Origin: Cheiracanthium punctorium
Taxonomy: Eukaryota > Arthropoda > Arachnida > Araneae > Cheiracanthiidae
Length of the DNA stretch: 64,000 nucleotides
Direction: 5' to 3'
NCBI GenBank assembly: GCA_038373885.1
Contig: JAWZYV010012361.1
Location: 300,519 to 364,518, forward strand
Shown here piece by piece: positions 32,111 through 42,915 of this stretch; within the stretch, counting starts at the first letter, position 1; each line of letters begins with the position of its first letter. A program made the position numbers and the translations under genes. The notes under the pieces were generated by a model, which searched no databases, had not been told where the DNA came from, and saw nothing but the letters and a program-made list of their open reading frames with translations.

Positions 32111-32390
32111 TAATTATCATGAATTACCGATGATTCTTACTGGAGATTTTAATGTTAATTTCTCAGCCGTTAGTTGATTTTTAAAAGAAAAATTTGATCT
32201 AACTATGAATACTTCTCGACTTCAATCAACAACGCGTTTCGGTACAAGGATAGATGCTGTATTTTCAAAAAAATTAGCAGATTTAGAGAGTAAAATTTAT
32301 GTTTCACATTATAGTTACCACAAACCTATAATTTCATACATAAAAAATTATGATGTCATTCAAGTACCTATTTCCAATGAATAATATGAA
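32110..32390 (+). pseudogene. Endonuclease-domain fragment of a Helentron-type element
   Basis: The plus strand reads HELPMILTGDFNVNFS, a stop, then FLKEKFDLTMNTSRLQSTTR, FGTRIDAVFSK and SYHKPIIS. GDFNVN and the later SYH..I are signatures of the APE-like endonuclease/exonuclease fold. This form with LQSTTR..TRIDAVF is the one carried by Helentron-type rolling-circle elements and by PIF1-helicase polyproteins in arthropods. Only the C-terminal half remains. Other Helentron pieces lie at 41960-42915. Confidence 0.65.
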
Positions 32391-32689
32391 TACAACTGTT
32401 ACATAGTCATGTAACAGCGTCAGTCAGTTCCCCACAAAAATCAAAACAACAGGATGTAAACAGATCACACGTTGCCATTCACTAGGGAACTTTTTTTTTC
32501 GCCCTGCGGTTTTTCTTTCCCTGCAGTAAAACCATAGAGAAGGAATATAGGTGGAGGGAGCAATTGTAACCCTAAACTGAAGCGTGCACACGAGTCACGT
32601 GACTTGTGGTAAAGCGGGGTGGATTTTCTTCATTTCCTTTGCATTTCTCCATAGCTTTGTGTGAGGTTGATGGTTCTAATCCAAAAAAA

Positions 32690-32761
32690 AGGGTGCATTA
32701 TTTCTCTGCATATGGATGCAATGAAAAATTCTTGAAAGGAGGACAACTGGCATTTCACAGG
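32690..32761 (+). pseudogene. THAP domain, N-terminal exon remnant
   Basis: Encodes VHYFSAYGCNEKFLKGGQLAFHR, the start of a THAP C2CH zinc module (normally C-SAYGC...FHR). The first zinc-binding Cys has become Phe or Tyr. In many arthropod THAP genes an intron follows FHR. Here the position after it is GAAAGC, so the GT donor is lost. Confidence 0.7.
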
Positions 32762-33610
32762 AAAGCTATGTTTTGCAATTTTAGCCGTTTAAAATGTATG
32801 AATGTTCTTTAAAACACTAGATTGACAATTTGGCGATTATATTAACTCGCCAAGTATTGCAGATCTGAAAGTCACTTAATTTAACTTTTAATTTCAAATT
32901 AAAATTAAAAATCAGATCAAAATAAAATTTACTCTTTATTTTCTCAGTTAATATAACAGGTTATTGTTTTAGAATGTCTATTGGCGCTGTAGTGCCTCAC
33001 TCATGTTTCTTTCTTAAACATTCTATTTTTTCAAAATTTCTTTATTGTTAAGGTAATTTTTTTAGACTATTAGTAACAAATTGTACTTTTTAAGCTGACC
33101 CACTGAAGCTATATTTCTCTGTTTTTGGACAAAGAATGTCACAACTTATGAAGGGAGGGGGAAATACCATTTCATTATGTTAACAGAAACATGAATTTCA
33201 ATTAACGGATTCACTATATATGTGTATATAAATGTAAAGATATCGCTAAAAAATCAGCTGTTTAAAACGTTCATATTAACTCTAGTAACAATAAAATATA
33301 CTAGATCGCACCCCACCTCCCGAAATGGAAACCTCTATGCGCTACTGAATACAAACTTTGAATTTTAAATTGCTTAATATTCTTCTTAATATTCTGAAAA
33401 AAAGATTGTCGATGTATGCATTATTTTAATCTGCATAAATAAGTTTCTAGTCTTTTTTGCGTGACCAGCATAAAAAAAATATTATTGAAATTTCGGACCT
33501 TTTTTTTTAAAACAAAAATTGCTATTTTGATAAATTATAACAATTGTGAAAAAAGTAGTGTCTTGTAATACGAAATGCAAAGCGATGCTGTATCCTACAA
33601 TTTTTTTTCA

Positions 33611-33828
33611 TCAAGAATTGCTTTAAGCTTTCCTAAAGATCTAGAGAGAAGACTTCTTTGGGAAATACAGTTAGAAAGAGAAGGATTTAAAACTTTAGAT
33701 TAGTCGAAGCTGCGTTCAAAGCATTTTACAGAAGATTGCTTTGAGAAAGCAAAATTTGGAGGAACGTGGTTAAAGAAGGATGCTATACCAACCATCTTCA
33801 ATTTTCCTCATCATCTCCAACGAAAAAA
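33611..33828 (+). pseudogene. THAP domain, second exon remnant
   Basis: Preceded by a T-rich tract ending TCATCAAG, an acceptor-like site. It reads SFPKDLERRLLWEIQLEREG, a stop, SKLRSKHF, TEDCFEKAKFGGTWLKKDAI and PTIFNFP. This is the C-terminal half of a THAP domain, including the diagnostic (A/V)IPTIFNFP box and the zinc-binding His of KHF. The Cys before it is replaced by Arg. The in-frame stop and the lost ligand show it is dead. Confidence 0.85.
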
Positions 33829-34092
33829 TATTCTCATCAAGCTTTATAATGTACATTACTAGATTAACTCATTTGATAATGTACATTACTAGATTTTATT
33901 ACAATGTTTCATAACAAAATCAAAATAATACAAAATGTACAACAAAATAAAATGTTTCAAAAGCCAAAACTTCAAAGTAATTCTGCTAAACAAAATTTAA
34001 GACTAAATAATTTCAAAATAACTAGAGAGGGAGAAAATAAATAGTGCTGCAAAAACCATTTCCCCCCATTCCCTTTCTAGAAAAATAAAATG

Positions 34093-34340
34093 CTTGAGTT
34101 TGCGAACCAAAGGGCGATAAGCAGCCAAATCCGCTTCTTCTTCTTCTCGGTTACTTCCCACACATCGGCACGCCAAGAGATCGCCAACAATTTCACCGCC
34201 TTTTCAAGAACGATCAGTGCGTGACCCTGCAGATCTAGACTCGCGGAAAATATCACGAGGATGGCCCCCGTTCTAAAGTGGGGATGGCAAAAGCGGGAAG
34301 ATAGCAACCCATAAATTACTCCAGCCAGTGTCATTCGGAG
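34093..34340. other. GC-richer patch inside the P-like element
   Basis: Distinct from its AT-rich surroundings in composition. The minus strand is open for 85 codons (34077-34334), but the product has no recognisable domain. It could be an insertion or a decayed exon. Confidence 0.3.
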
Positions 34341-35600
34341 ATGTCTAGCAAGGGTATAATAAGAGTTCCTTTATCAGCAGCAATAATTAAAACTTGTCTT
34401 TAGAAAAATATTTTAAAACGCTAGAAGCATCGCACTTACTATCGCTTATTTTGAAAAAAAAAAAAAAAAATTAATATTTTATTCTTTTTTTTTCACGATT
34501 TTAAAATTCGCTAATTTTAATTTAAAATGCGTGCGCTCACTGTCTCAGGAAGGAAGGAAAAAAAGAAAAGAAGGGAAATTTGAAGGAAGAAAATTGCGTT
34601 AACTATTTACATATATTTACCTCAAAATTTACTTATTCTTTTTAGTTGTGGACGCAGGATCTTATTTTAGGCTGGGTATTCGGAGCACGAGACATGGCGC
34701 TTCCATTTTATAGTTGTCCTAGAAACTGCACAGATATTATCAAAACACGTACTAAAATAATCTTTCACACATTATGACGGTTTAATTTATACCTGAAAAT
34801 CAAAGTAAATTATCTGAATATTTTAATTGAATCCAACAAATTATTCGAAGAGTTTAGTTTCATAAATTGACATTTATTTTCCTATTTTATAAAGATAGTT
34901 GCAAGTTATGCATAAATGTATAAATTTAATAATATCTGATGCTAATAACTAATAAGTAGTTCGACAAAATCCTCTAAAGTTTTAGACATTCTAAAATTTA
35001 AACTTTTGGTCAGAGAAAATTAGATTTTTTTTTTTTTCGGAAACATATATCGTAATTTAATGTGTTCTCTTGAGTATTTGTAGAGCCTGAAATATTTGAC
35101 CCATTAACGGTATATAGAACATTGTAAAACTAAAAAAAAAAAAAAAAAAAACCTGTTAAATTCTTTTTAAAAGCATTTTCTTAAATTCATGTTAAATATT
35201 TTTTGCAATTCCCCTAAAGAACTCTTGAGCAATGTGACAGAGGCGTTTAAAAGTTTAATGTTAAGAAAATCTTCATGCACGGGTGATTTGTGAAACGTAA
35301 ATTAATTTCATTTAAGTAATATTCCACGACAATTTTTTTTTCGGGGTTTCCCGCAAGTACCCTACAGAGTGTGTTCACACATTTTTGTAACGATTTTGCA
35401 AAGATATATATAGAAATAAATATAAGAATTTTATTTTCTAATCTGTTCAGTCTGATAGCCCTTTCTTTGAACCATCATATTACATCTTGATTTCAAAGAT
35501 GAAAGTCCTTTTCTTAAAACATCAAGGCTGATATTGTTCCACTCCTCCATCACAATCTTCTAGTAATATAATCTTTTGTAGTAATATATGAATGTATCTT

Positions 35601-35840
35601 GTGTTTGTCTGATTATGCCAACGCTATACTAGGGCAATCTGCCAAGGATGGGAAGGTGCCTAGGTAGGAGAACTTTCTAAGGGGTTCTAAAGCGTATTCA
35701 CGTTACATCTGGAAAAAAACCTACCAAAAAACCAGACTGTTAGATCGACAGCTGCTCGATGGGACCCGATCCCGGGACCTTCACTCTTCGGCAGTCTACC
35801 ATTTTCAGTGACATAACTACTGTGCGATGGTAAGGCTATA
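35601..35840 (-). mobile_element. tRNA-derived SINE (family 2) inside the P-like element
   Basis: The reverse complement matches the SINE at 52898-53109 along most of its length. It shows AGTAGTTATGTCACTGAAAA, then CCGAAGAGTGAAGGTCCCGG and a B-box-like GGATCGGGTCC, then a shared tail region (TTTCCAGATGTAACGTGAAT, GGCAGATTGCCCTAGTATAG). Flanks AATGTATCTT (35591-35600) and AATGTGTCTT (35841-35850) are a probable target duplication with one mismatch. Confidence 0.8.
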
Positions 35841-36044
35841 AATGTGTCTTAAAGTAGAAATATAATTCAACTCATCTTCGTTTAGAAATGTATTTAATTT
35901 TATATTTCAATTCCATTCATTATCACTGAAAAATAACGTTCAATAAATACTTGTCACACATTTTTGCTTTCATGCCTTTTAAGATGCAATTTATTCTAGG
36001 AAAAACTCATGTATATGTAAAAAAAAAAAAAAAAAAAAAAGTTA

Positions 36045-36265
36045 CTATTACATTTGTTTGTTCATCTTAAAATACACTGGAATAAAATAAACTAGAAGTC
36101 TCTGTAGAAAATTTTACTTAATTGAAGTTTTAGACGTATTTCGTATTTTGTATGTATTAAGAAAATAAATGTATTTTGTATTTTTTCAATTTTCTGTGTT
36201 TGAATAAATGTAATTTGTATTTTGCATCGAAAATACATATTTTTATGTATTTTGCCCAACTCTGC
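36045..36265. repeat. hAT-like repeat tail, also at 43390-43621
   Basis: Shares 'GAATAAAATAAAC', repeated TATTTTGTAT motifs and the block TTTTG(C/T)ATCGAAA.TGCATAT with 43390-43621. The right end GCAAAATAC..GCCCAACTCTG, read in reverse, is CAGAGTTGGGCAAAATAC, a common hAT terminus. The opposite end was not found in either copy. Confidence 0.5.
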
Positions 36266-36654
36266 TTCTGTAGCTGCTTTCGAAGAGCATTGCAGTGCAA
36301 GCAGTAATTATTTTTATTTCCAACGGAAGGGAGAGTATGAGGGAGCGTCCTCTAAGTGAAACTGTACTCCCCCTCTCTAAACAACGGGGGATGAGGGGGA
36401 GAAAAGCAATAAACTTTAGGTTTACCATTGCCGATCTCTGGGAAGATAGGCTTCTTCTCCTACGACGCTCTTATCTTAGCTTCAACTTTCCCGGTAAAAT
36501 ACAATAGGAGGCTCCCTCCACCTATATCCCTTCTCTATGAGTAAAACCAATGTGGCTGACCGTTTACTCCTCGGGGAAAGCGGTTTCGCTGAACTTGAGG
36601 GAGGAAAAAGATCGTACTAGTAATTTCTTTCCCGTAGGATATCTGGCAACAGTT

Positions 36655-36775
36655 TTCAAAACAAGTCCGTTGGAAGCAAGGAGGTTTAACATATGGAAGC
36701 ACCCATGCTGCGCTCCGCAGTGCTAGGAAAGTGAAGCCATGCCACGCCCCCTCTCTATCCCAGAAGATTGAAGAA
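36655..36775 (-). repeat. Repeat of about 100 bp, inverted relative to 39240-39345
   Basis: The reverse complement gives CTGGGATAGAGAGGGGGCGTG and, after a variable stretch, CCATATGTTAAACCTCCTTG. The plus strand at 39240-39345 has the same blocks in the same order. Two copies 2.5 kb apart in opposite orientation, just to the right of the P-like element. Function unknown. Confidence 0.6.
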
Positions 36776-37287
36776 CACATAGCGAAGCATTGAAAAACGA
36801 GTTCCGGAAAATTTTAATAAAAATAATTAAAAGTTACTAACCAATTTTTTAATCCATTTTACGTTTACGGAAGATTGTTTACAAGTATTAACTTGTTTTT
36901 TATTGCATAATTTCAAATTTATTTTCGTGCATTGCGTTTTAAACATCAAGTGAAACAAAAAAACAGTTATTCTTATGATTATACTATACTTTGCAAAACT
37001 GTTTATATATTTTCATGATAATTGTTTTATTATAATAAAAAATTGCCTTTTATATTTCTAGGAAGATATTTTTGTTGTTACATGGGTAACAATAAGTTTT
37101 ATTACATCAGCCTAAATTATTAAATTGCTCACATTATATTAACAATAGTTTTAAGTCATATTACAGGTATTAGAAGTAAGAATGCAATTTCAAATATGTT
37201 AAATAAGATATATGAGGTATTTACAGACAGTAAGAGAACATTATCTTCTTTAGACACGAGGAAACAATTATACACTTCAACCTTCTT

Positions 37288-38272
37288 TAGAGACGTGCGA
37301 GACGAGAAACTGGGCTGTCTCGTCTCGTCTCGCAGAGAAATTTTCTGTCGCGAGGCGTCTCGCGAGTCTAGCAAAATTATGAGCTGAAATTTTGCAACCA
37401 TATTTTTAGTAACTTATTACTATTTTATTGGAAAATAATATTAATAATAACAATTAGTTAGATATTAGAATATTAGTACATATATTAATTACCATATTAA
37501 ATGATATGTGCATTTGAAGTGATAATAAATTCAGATTTAATCCATATATATATAATGGGACAAGACACCGAAAAAACATTTATTTTTATTTATTTATTTC
37601 CGAAATTGCGTAAATGTAATATGCATGGTTGATGGAAGTTTTATTTTCTTTTGAAATTATATAAAGCTTTGAATTTTGTTAGAAAGGATGCAGAACTCAG
37701 GATATCGTGCGCAAATAAAATTTTAAGCTAATTAAGGGCCCCCAATGTACAGAATAGTAAATTTATAAAAAGCTTCAATGGAGACGGGATAATTTTAATA
37801 AAGCCTACTTACCCCTCCCCCCCCCCTCACACACACACCTCTCGTTTTAGAGTGAAAGGTATGGGTTTCACATTTAATCGGGAACCCGGGTTTAACCTGC
37901 TCATTCACGCCATCAAAAAGAAGAGACAACAGAGAAGACTTGTGACCAGGCTTGCTTCTCAACATGAATCTTTGAATGCTCCGCTGATACCCAGCGTTGT
38001 ATTTGCGTAATCGCTCCTGTAGATCATTCATTTGCGTTCGCATAGCTCGGCTTATGGTGAAAGAGGCATTTTTTAATAACAGATGAAACATTTTATTTAG
38101 AAATATTAATTTTTTAAGAGAAAAATATGAAATATCCATAAGATTTAATTACATACGTATTCATCCATTTTGATGAAAACTTTGTAAATTTATGCGAGGC
38201 GAGAAATCTCGCGCGAGACAAGGCTCTGTCTCGTCTCGGGAGACGATGCGAGATGTCTCGCGTCCATCCCTA
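37288..38272. mobile_element. Non-autonomous hAT-like element with 8-bp target duplication
   Basis: ACCTTCTT is on both sides (37280-37287 and 38273-38280). The ends TAGAGACGTGCGAGACGAG and, reversed, TAGGGATGGACGCGAGAC are imperfect inverted repeats rich in (TCTCG)n. Both subterminal regions carry many GAGACG/CGTCTC motifs, a typical arrangement of transposase-binding sites. No transposase is visible. A minus-strand open frame at 37795-38139 is unassigned. Confidence 0.75.
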
Positions 38273-38793
38273 ACCTTCTTAGGTCATTTATCATAATAAT
38301 ATTTTGCATTGACAAACAGTTTAAGGTAATGAAAGAAATATGAAAGTTGAATAATTTCAATCAATACTAATTACTTCATTTAGTAGAGGGGAAAAATGGA
38401 TAAGGTTTCTCATAAAATGTAGTAGCTAACCAAATTGCATTTAAAATTTTAAGGACTATTATTGATTTTCAAGAACTATATTTTTTGATTTTCAAGGACT
38501 TTTATTCACTAAGTGAACTTTCTAATGAAAACTTTGCATGTTTTCCCCCAAAACATATGAATCATGAAATAGCAATTTATTTCTGGAAACTAATTTAAAT
38601 CTAAGAAGCAGGGTTGTCTGGTTTAAGGTTTAAAACAGATCAAAAATTAAAAGACGACTTTTCATCACGTGTTAAGTTTTGTTATTTAATAAAACATACA
38701 ACAATTAAGGAGCTTAAAGCTCTATATACATTGCACATAAGTAATCTTATTCTCCTAAACTTCCAATATAGTGAAATATCTTAACAATTGTCC

Positions 38794-39006
38794 TTACTGT
38801 CCTTTGAACTGAATGATTTTAGTATATAATTGTCGGACATTTTTCTCATTTTTATTATTCCTACTTAAGCGCTTACTAAAATAGTGATATCGCACATGTA
38901 AATATTGATCGATCACTGATTTTATCAGATGAAGAAGATGGTTATCCATGACTTCATTTTGAAGCATATGCTCGTTTAAAGAAGGAAACAAATCTTCTCC
39001 TATCAA
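38794..39006 (-). pseudogene. Possible C-terminal tail of a THAP9/P-type transposase
   Basis: A 70-codon frame reads LLHLIKSVIDQYLHVRYHYF, then SKRLSRNNKNEKNVR and TKIIQFKGQ. The pattern LIK..I..Y...R.....K followed by R....K.I.F..Q resembles the extreme C-terminus of arthropod P-type (THAP9-like) transposases, as I remember that family. It is on the opposite strand from the P-like element to its left, so it would be a separate relic. Weak evidence. Confidence 0.3.
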
Positions 39007-39239
39007 CGAATTTAATGCAGCTGCCGAGGTATATTCTATACTGTAAATTAATACGTGTGTAAATAATACGTGTTTAAAAATAATTGATTATTTAAAAATA
39101 AACAGTAAAAGTATTACAGAATTAAGATTAAAATTATGCCTAAAGATGTGGCTTTAAGATAAACTTACATACAATCAGTAAAAAATGAGAAATACAGCAG
39201 TTTTGTTCTTAAAAATTTACATGCATGCCAATGACGATA

Positions 39240-39345
39240 TCGGATGTTCTGGGATAGTGAGGGGGCGTGGTCATTGGCTTCAAAAACCGGGAACATGGGC
39301 GCCTCCATATGTTAAACCTCCTTTGTTGGAAGGGACACTATTTCA
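39240..39345 (+). repeat. Second copy of the inverted 100-bp repeat
   Basis: Matches the reverse complement of 36655-36775: CTGGGATAGTGAGGGGGCGTG and CCATATGTTAAACCTCCTTT. See that entry. Confidence 0.6.
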
Positions 39346-39386
39346 GTTGAAGAAAAAGTCACGAGGTAACTTGGTTGTGTGTTTCG

Positions 39387-39442
39387 GGGGGCTCCCCAGT
39401 CTGTCTTTAGGCTTCGAGCCGTTTGCAGATTGGGGGAGCCCC
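39387..39442 (+). other. GC-rich hairpin
   Basis: GGGGCTCCCCAGTCTG at about 39388 pairs with CAGATTGGGGGAGCCCC at 39426-39442, a 16-bp stem with one G-T pair and a loop of about 20 bases. It stands out in AT-rich DNA and may be the core of a small foldback element. Confidence 0.55.
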
Positions 39443-39499
39443 AAGCTGTATTTTTTTGGAGATAATTTTATCTCCCGCAACTATGAAGAAATTTTTTTT

Positions 39500-40759
39500 T
39501 TGCCTGTAAAAATATTTCTCATCTGACTTGGTCCATATCGTCGCTTTGAGATTTTCTGTTTTATTTGTTATCTTCAAATTATGCACGTGGATATCTTAAT
39601 GTTTTTCAGCGTCTTTAAAAAGTAGCAAAAAAAAAAAAAAAATAGTGAAGTAAGAGTGCGGTCGATGTCTAATAATCTCTAAAAATATTGACAGCAGACC
39701 CCTGTGAAAAAATATTTCAATTCCATTACTTGCCATGACATGAAAAATATAAGCTAAGTGGCTGGCGTGATAGAATGTCTACTGCTGAATGAAAACTTTT
39801 GCATAAATCGTCTATGGTAAAATATCTCAACCATTTTCAAGCAATGCCAACTGCAGAATTTCTTCTTCAACTTCCTTTCTGATTTTGTTCATGAACGTAA
39901 AAAGGAATAAACCGTGGTGTGGAGTGCAACAATGTTCGAGACTTGCTATTTAGCCATTTTCACTGAATGCTTAGGGGCGGCCATATTGCTAAACCAAATT
40001 TCTCCGAGTTTAAAATAAGTGAAAGCCAACCTGGAACTGTCAACGGACTGAACAATGATTACCGATAGACTGAATTAACTCCAAGAACTGTTTGAATCCC
40101 TAGAACTGTTTAATCTACAAGAACTTTGCAAATGATTAAGAAAGAACTAAATATTAAAAAACTTAGTTTAGACTGTGCACGAGAAGCAGAGAGGAAGCAA
40201 CGTTTGGCAACTGGTAATTATTGATTAAATCTTATGTTTGCAGTAAACATATCAAGTTCCATAACTCCCTTTTCCTTCGTATTTAAATACATATTGACAT
40301 GTAAAAATTTAAAAAAATAATTCAATTTGATATAAATGTACTGGGGAATTTCTTCAACATTTTGAATTTTTATATTTGTAATTGATGTTGTGAACAATTG
40401 ATGTTGTATATATTTTTAGCCCATTAATTTCTAAGCATTTAATATTTTATTTTAATTGGATTTTGCCAGGTTAATAATTTGGGACAATTTAAAATGATTT
40501 TCAATTGGCACAACATTCTGATGTGCGTTTCAATATTACTATTTTTGATACAAAAAGTATTTAGTTTAAAATTGAAATATTGATTTTAAAATGTGATCTA
40601 AGGGTACCTGTAATGTAGTTGTAAAGCCATCTGCCATATGACGAATAGTCAAAGATATTTTATTTCTTCATTTCACCTTTTATTTTATTATGAGGCCAAC
40701 TGTGCTTAATTGCAGTCTTAAGAAGTTTGAAAATGAGTAGTGCTATTGTTCTTTCATAA

Positions 40760-40809
<50 letters not shown>

Positions 40810-41730
40810 ATAAATTTTCCTTTCTGTTTATGATGCAAATGTTTTCAATAAAAGTATAAGTTTAAAAGAAAATTTTGAGTATTTCCTGGACTAGTCTCCT
40901 TTAGGCAGAGTTATTCTTTTAGTTTGGAGACTAATGGCAAATCTTTCAAGAATTTTCCAGGTGAGTGTTTAAAAAATTAAAATTCTTTTTTCAGTGTTTC
41001 ACTACTTTGTAGGACACAACGCAAGATAGTATTTTTGTCCCCAGATTTAATTTTTACACTTCATGGCCTTCACCATTAGTTATCAAATATAAGTTATCAA
41101 CAACATTTATATAATCGTTGTAAAGTACATGAATAATAAATATAATTAAATTATGATATGATATTTATTTTAAGTTAAAGTTTAATCATTTCAGTGATAT
41201 GCGTCGTAAACGTCAAAGAAGTTTTACTTCAACCGAGCGTAAAGATTACACGCACACACTTTTTTTTTGGTAACTAACTTTGCAGTTATTGTTACCTATT
41301 GTGCACATATAAGGTAATGTTCGTATGTGCGTCCGTATAGCAAGGGCGGATCCAGAATTTTTTTTCAGAGATGGCGCAAAGTTTGAATGCCGATTCAGAA
41401 TTTCATGTAATATGCACCAGGGCATGAAAGCCCATAAATACGCTAACGAAAACCTTCATGTCCCTTTGCAGTACATTGGGCGAACGGATGAGCGAGAAAT
41501 TCGGCACATGTGCCGAATTTAAAGTTCGTATGTAGGTGGTTGCGCTAATGTTAAAATATTTATGTAATATGCTATTGCACCGTAAAAAATTTGAGAAATA
41601 ATTTGGCACGTTGTACTTAGCGCCAAGTCGAGCGATGGTTCCATTGTTGTGTCAGTTTTGAAATAACACTTATGGGGTTATAGTATTACAACAAAATTTG
41701 CAAAATGTGAAATTATTCCCCAATTTGGTG
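39500..41730. other. No gene seen; AT-rich spacer with (TA)n microsatellite
   Basis: Includes a long (TA)n array at 40758-40806. At 41341 the sequence CAAGGGCGGATCCAGAA resembles a hAT-like terminus (compare 51008-51169), but no partner end was found. No coding signal. Confidence 0.5.
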
Positions 41731-41954
41731 AAACGCCAATGACTAAAATGTGCTTAGTCCTGTGTTTGGCGACTTTTTTTAGATGGTCGATATGTGCACG
41801 AAGTGTTGTAAATTTCATGTTTCAAAGCTGTGGAAAAACAAACCGAACAAGGCAGTTTGCAATCAAAGAGACGCTCCATAGAAACGCGCCAATTCGACAA
41901 TTTCTTCACAATCTCCCGCCACGCAGTATTTCTCCGAAAATATTATCGAAGAAA

Positions 41955-42235
41955 TACCTCTGCAATTAATAGGGAATAAAAATAATATTATTAATGAAGT
42001 GTATGGAGATATTTCCGAAAACGTACTCTCAGATAACATATTGAAGTCAGTTATAACCGAACGCAGATATGATGATTGAACTTTTATTAATGCTGATTTA
42101 ATCGAATATCTGATGAATGGAGAACATACCACCATAGCTACAATAAAATAATTTGCTATGATGACAATGAAATCAATAACTATCCAGTAGAGTTTTTGAA
42201 TTCTTTGACTATGAGTGGTTTGGTTTTTTTTTCCT
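41955..42235 (+). pseudogene. Helentron/PIF1-type helicase fragment
   Basis: The plus strand gives EIPLQLIGNKNNIINEVYGD, then ADLIEYLMNGEHTT and YPVEFLNSLTMSGL. The NYPVEFLNSL..SGLPPH region precedes the late helicase motifs in PIF1-like helicases of rolling-circle elements. Stops and shifts interrupt it. The helicase resumes at about 42660 after sequence that reads as unrelated. Confidence 0.7.
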
Positions 42236-42659
42236 GTTAGCCGGGAGCAAGTGAAAAATTGTCAAATAATTGTGATCTGCGCCAAATGCTTACTAACCTA
42301 AAGCGATTTCCAGTAAATAGTTGTTTATCCCTTTCATATTTTGATGTTTAATTTAATTTCGTATTTTAATTCCACACGTTTTCCCCAATTCCACCAATAA
42401 GCATACAAATTTATTTTTAGTACATTGATATTTTTGTATATATTGAATTCTGTACATAAATACTATTTTGTATACGGATTAAAATTTCCATCTTTGTTTT
42501 TGGGAACGACAGTGTTTCAGAAGGAGTCTTTAAACGTTTCCCAGAAAAAATAGCTTGCGGGATTTTCTCCTGGCTAACCGAAAAATACCATGATTTGCCA
42601 CCACGTAAGTTAGTATTGAAAGTTAATTGCATCGTTATATTAATCAGAAACTTAAACTT

Positions 42660-42915
42660 AAAGGAAGCATTAGTCAATGGAACGAGAATGCGCATCAAGT
42701 TTATATATCCGTAATGCTATTGATTGGGAAGTTCAACTGGAACCGTAGGCAATAAAAGAATTTTAATTTCAACTCATAAAATATTCTGGTACTATTTTAC
42801 CATGTCCTTTCAAAAAACTCAATTTGCAAATATACCTGCATTTGCGATGACAGTAAATAAATATCAAGGACAATCATTCGATAAAAGTGCAGATTTATTG
42901 AGGCAGAAAGTACTG
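42660..42915 (+). pseudogene. Helentron/PIF1-type helicase, late motifs
   Basis: NGTRMRIKF is equivalent to the usual 'CNGTRL.I' block. FQKTQFANIPAFAMTVNKYQ followed by GQSFDKS corresponds to the PIF1 signature FP..AFAMTINKSQGQTF (motifs V-VI region). This is the C-terminal end of the helicase. With the endonuclease scrap at 32110 it points to Helentron-type rolling-circle elements in this genome. Confidence 0.8.

Larger units (their letters stand above)
32533..36539 (+). mobile_element. P-element-like DNA transposon carrying a THAP-domain remnant
   Basis: The left end CATAGAGAAGGAATATAGG...GGGAGC (32533-32561) is matched by the right end as its reverse complement (36511-36539), 28 of 29 bases. 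A perfect 8-bp duplication AGTAAAAC flanks it (32525-32532 and 36540-36547). Near the left end is a two-exon THAP remnant, oriented inward. An 8-bp duplication, inverted ends of about 30 bp and a THAP-bearing 5' gene are together the hallmarks of P elements. The catalytic part was not recognised. The interior hosts a SINE (35601-35840) and a hAT-like tail (36045-36265). Confidence 0.65.

Noticed and set aside
34077..34334. 85-codon minus-strand frame in a GC-richer patch
   Set aside because: No domain recognised; reported only as a composition patch.
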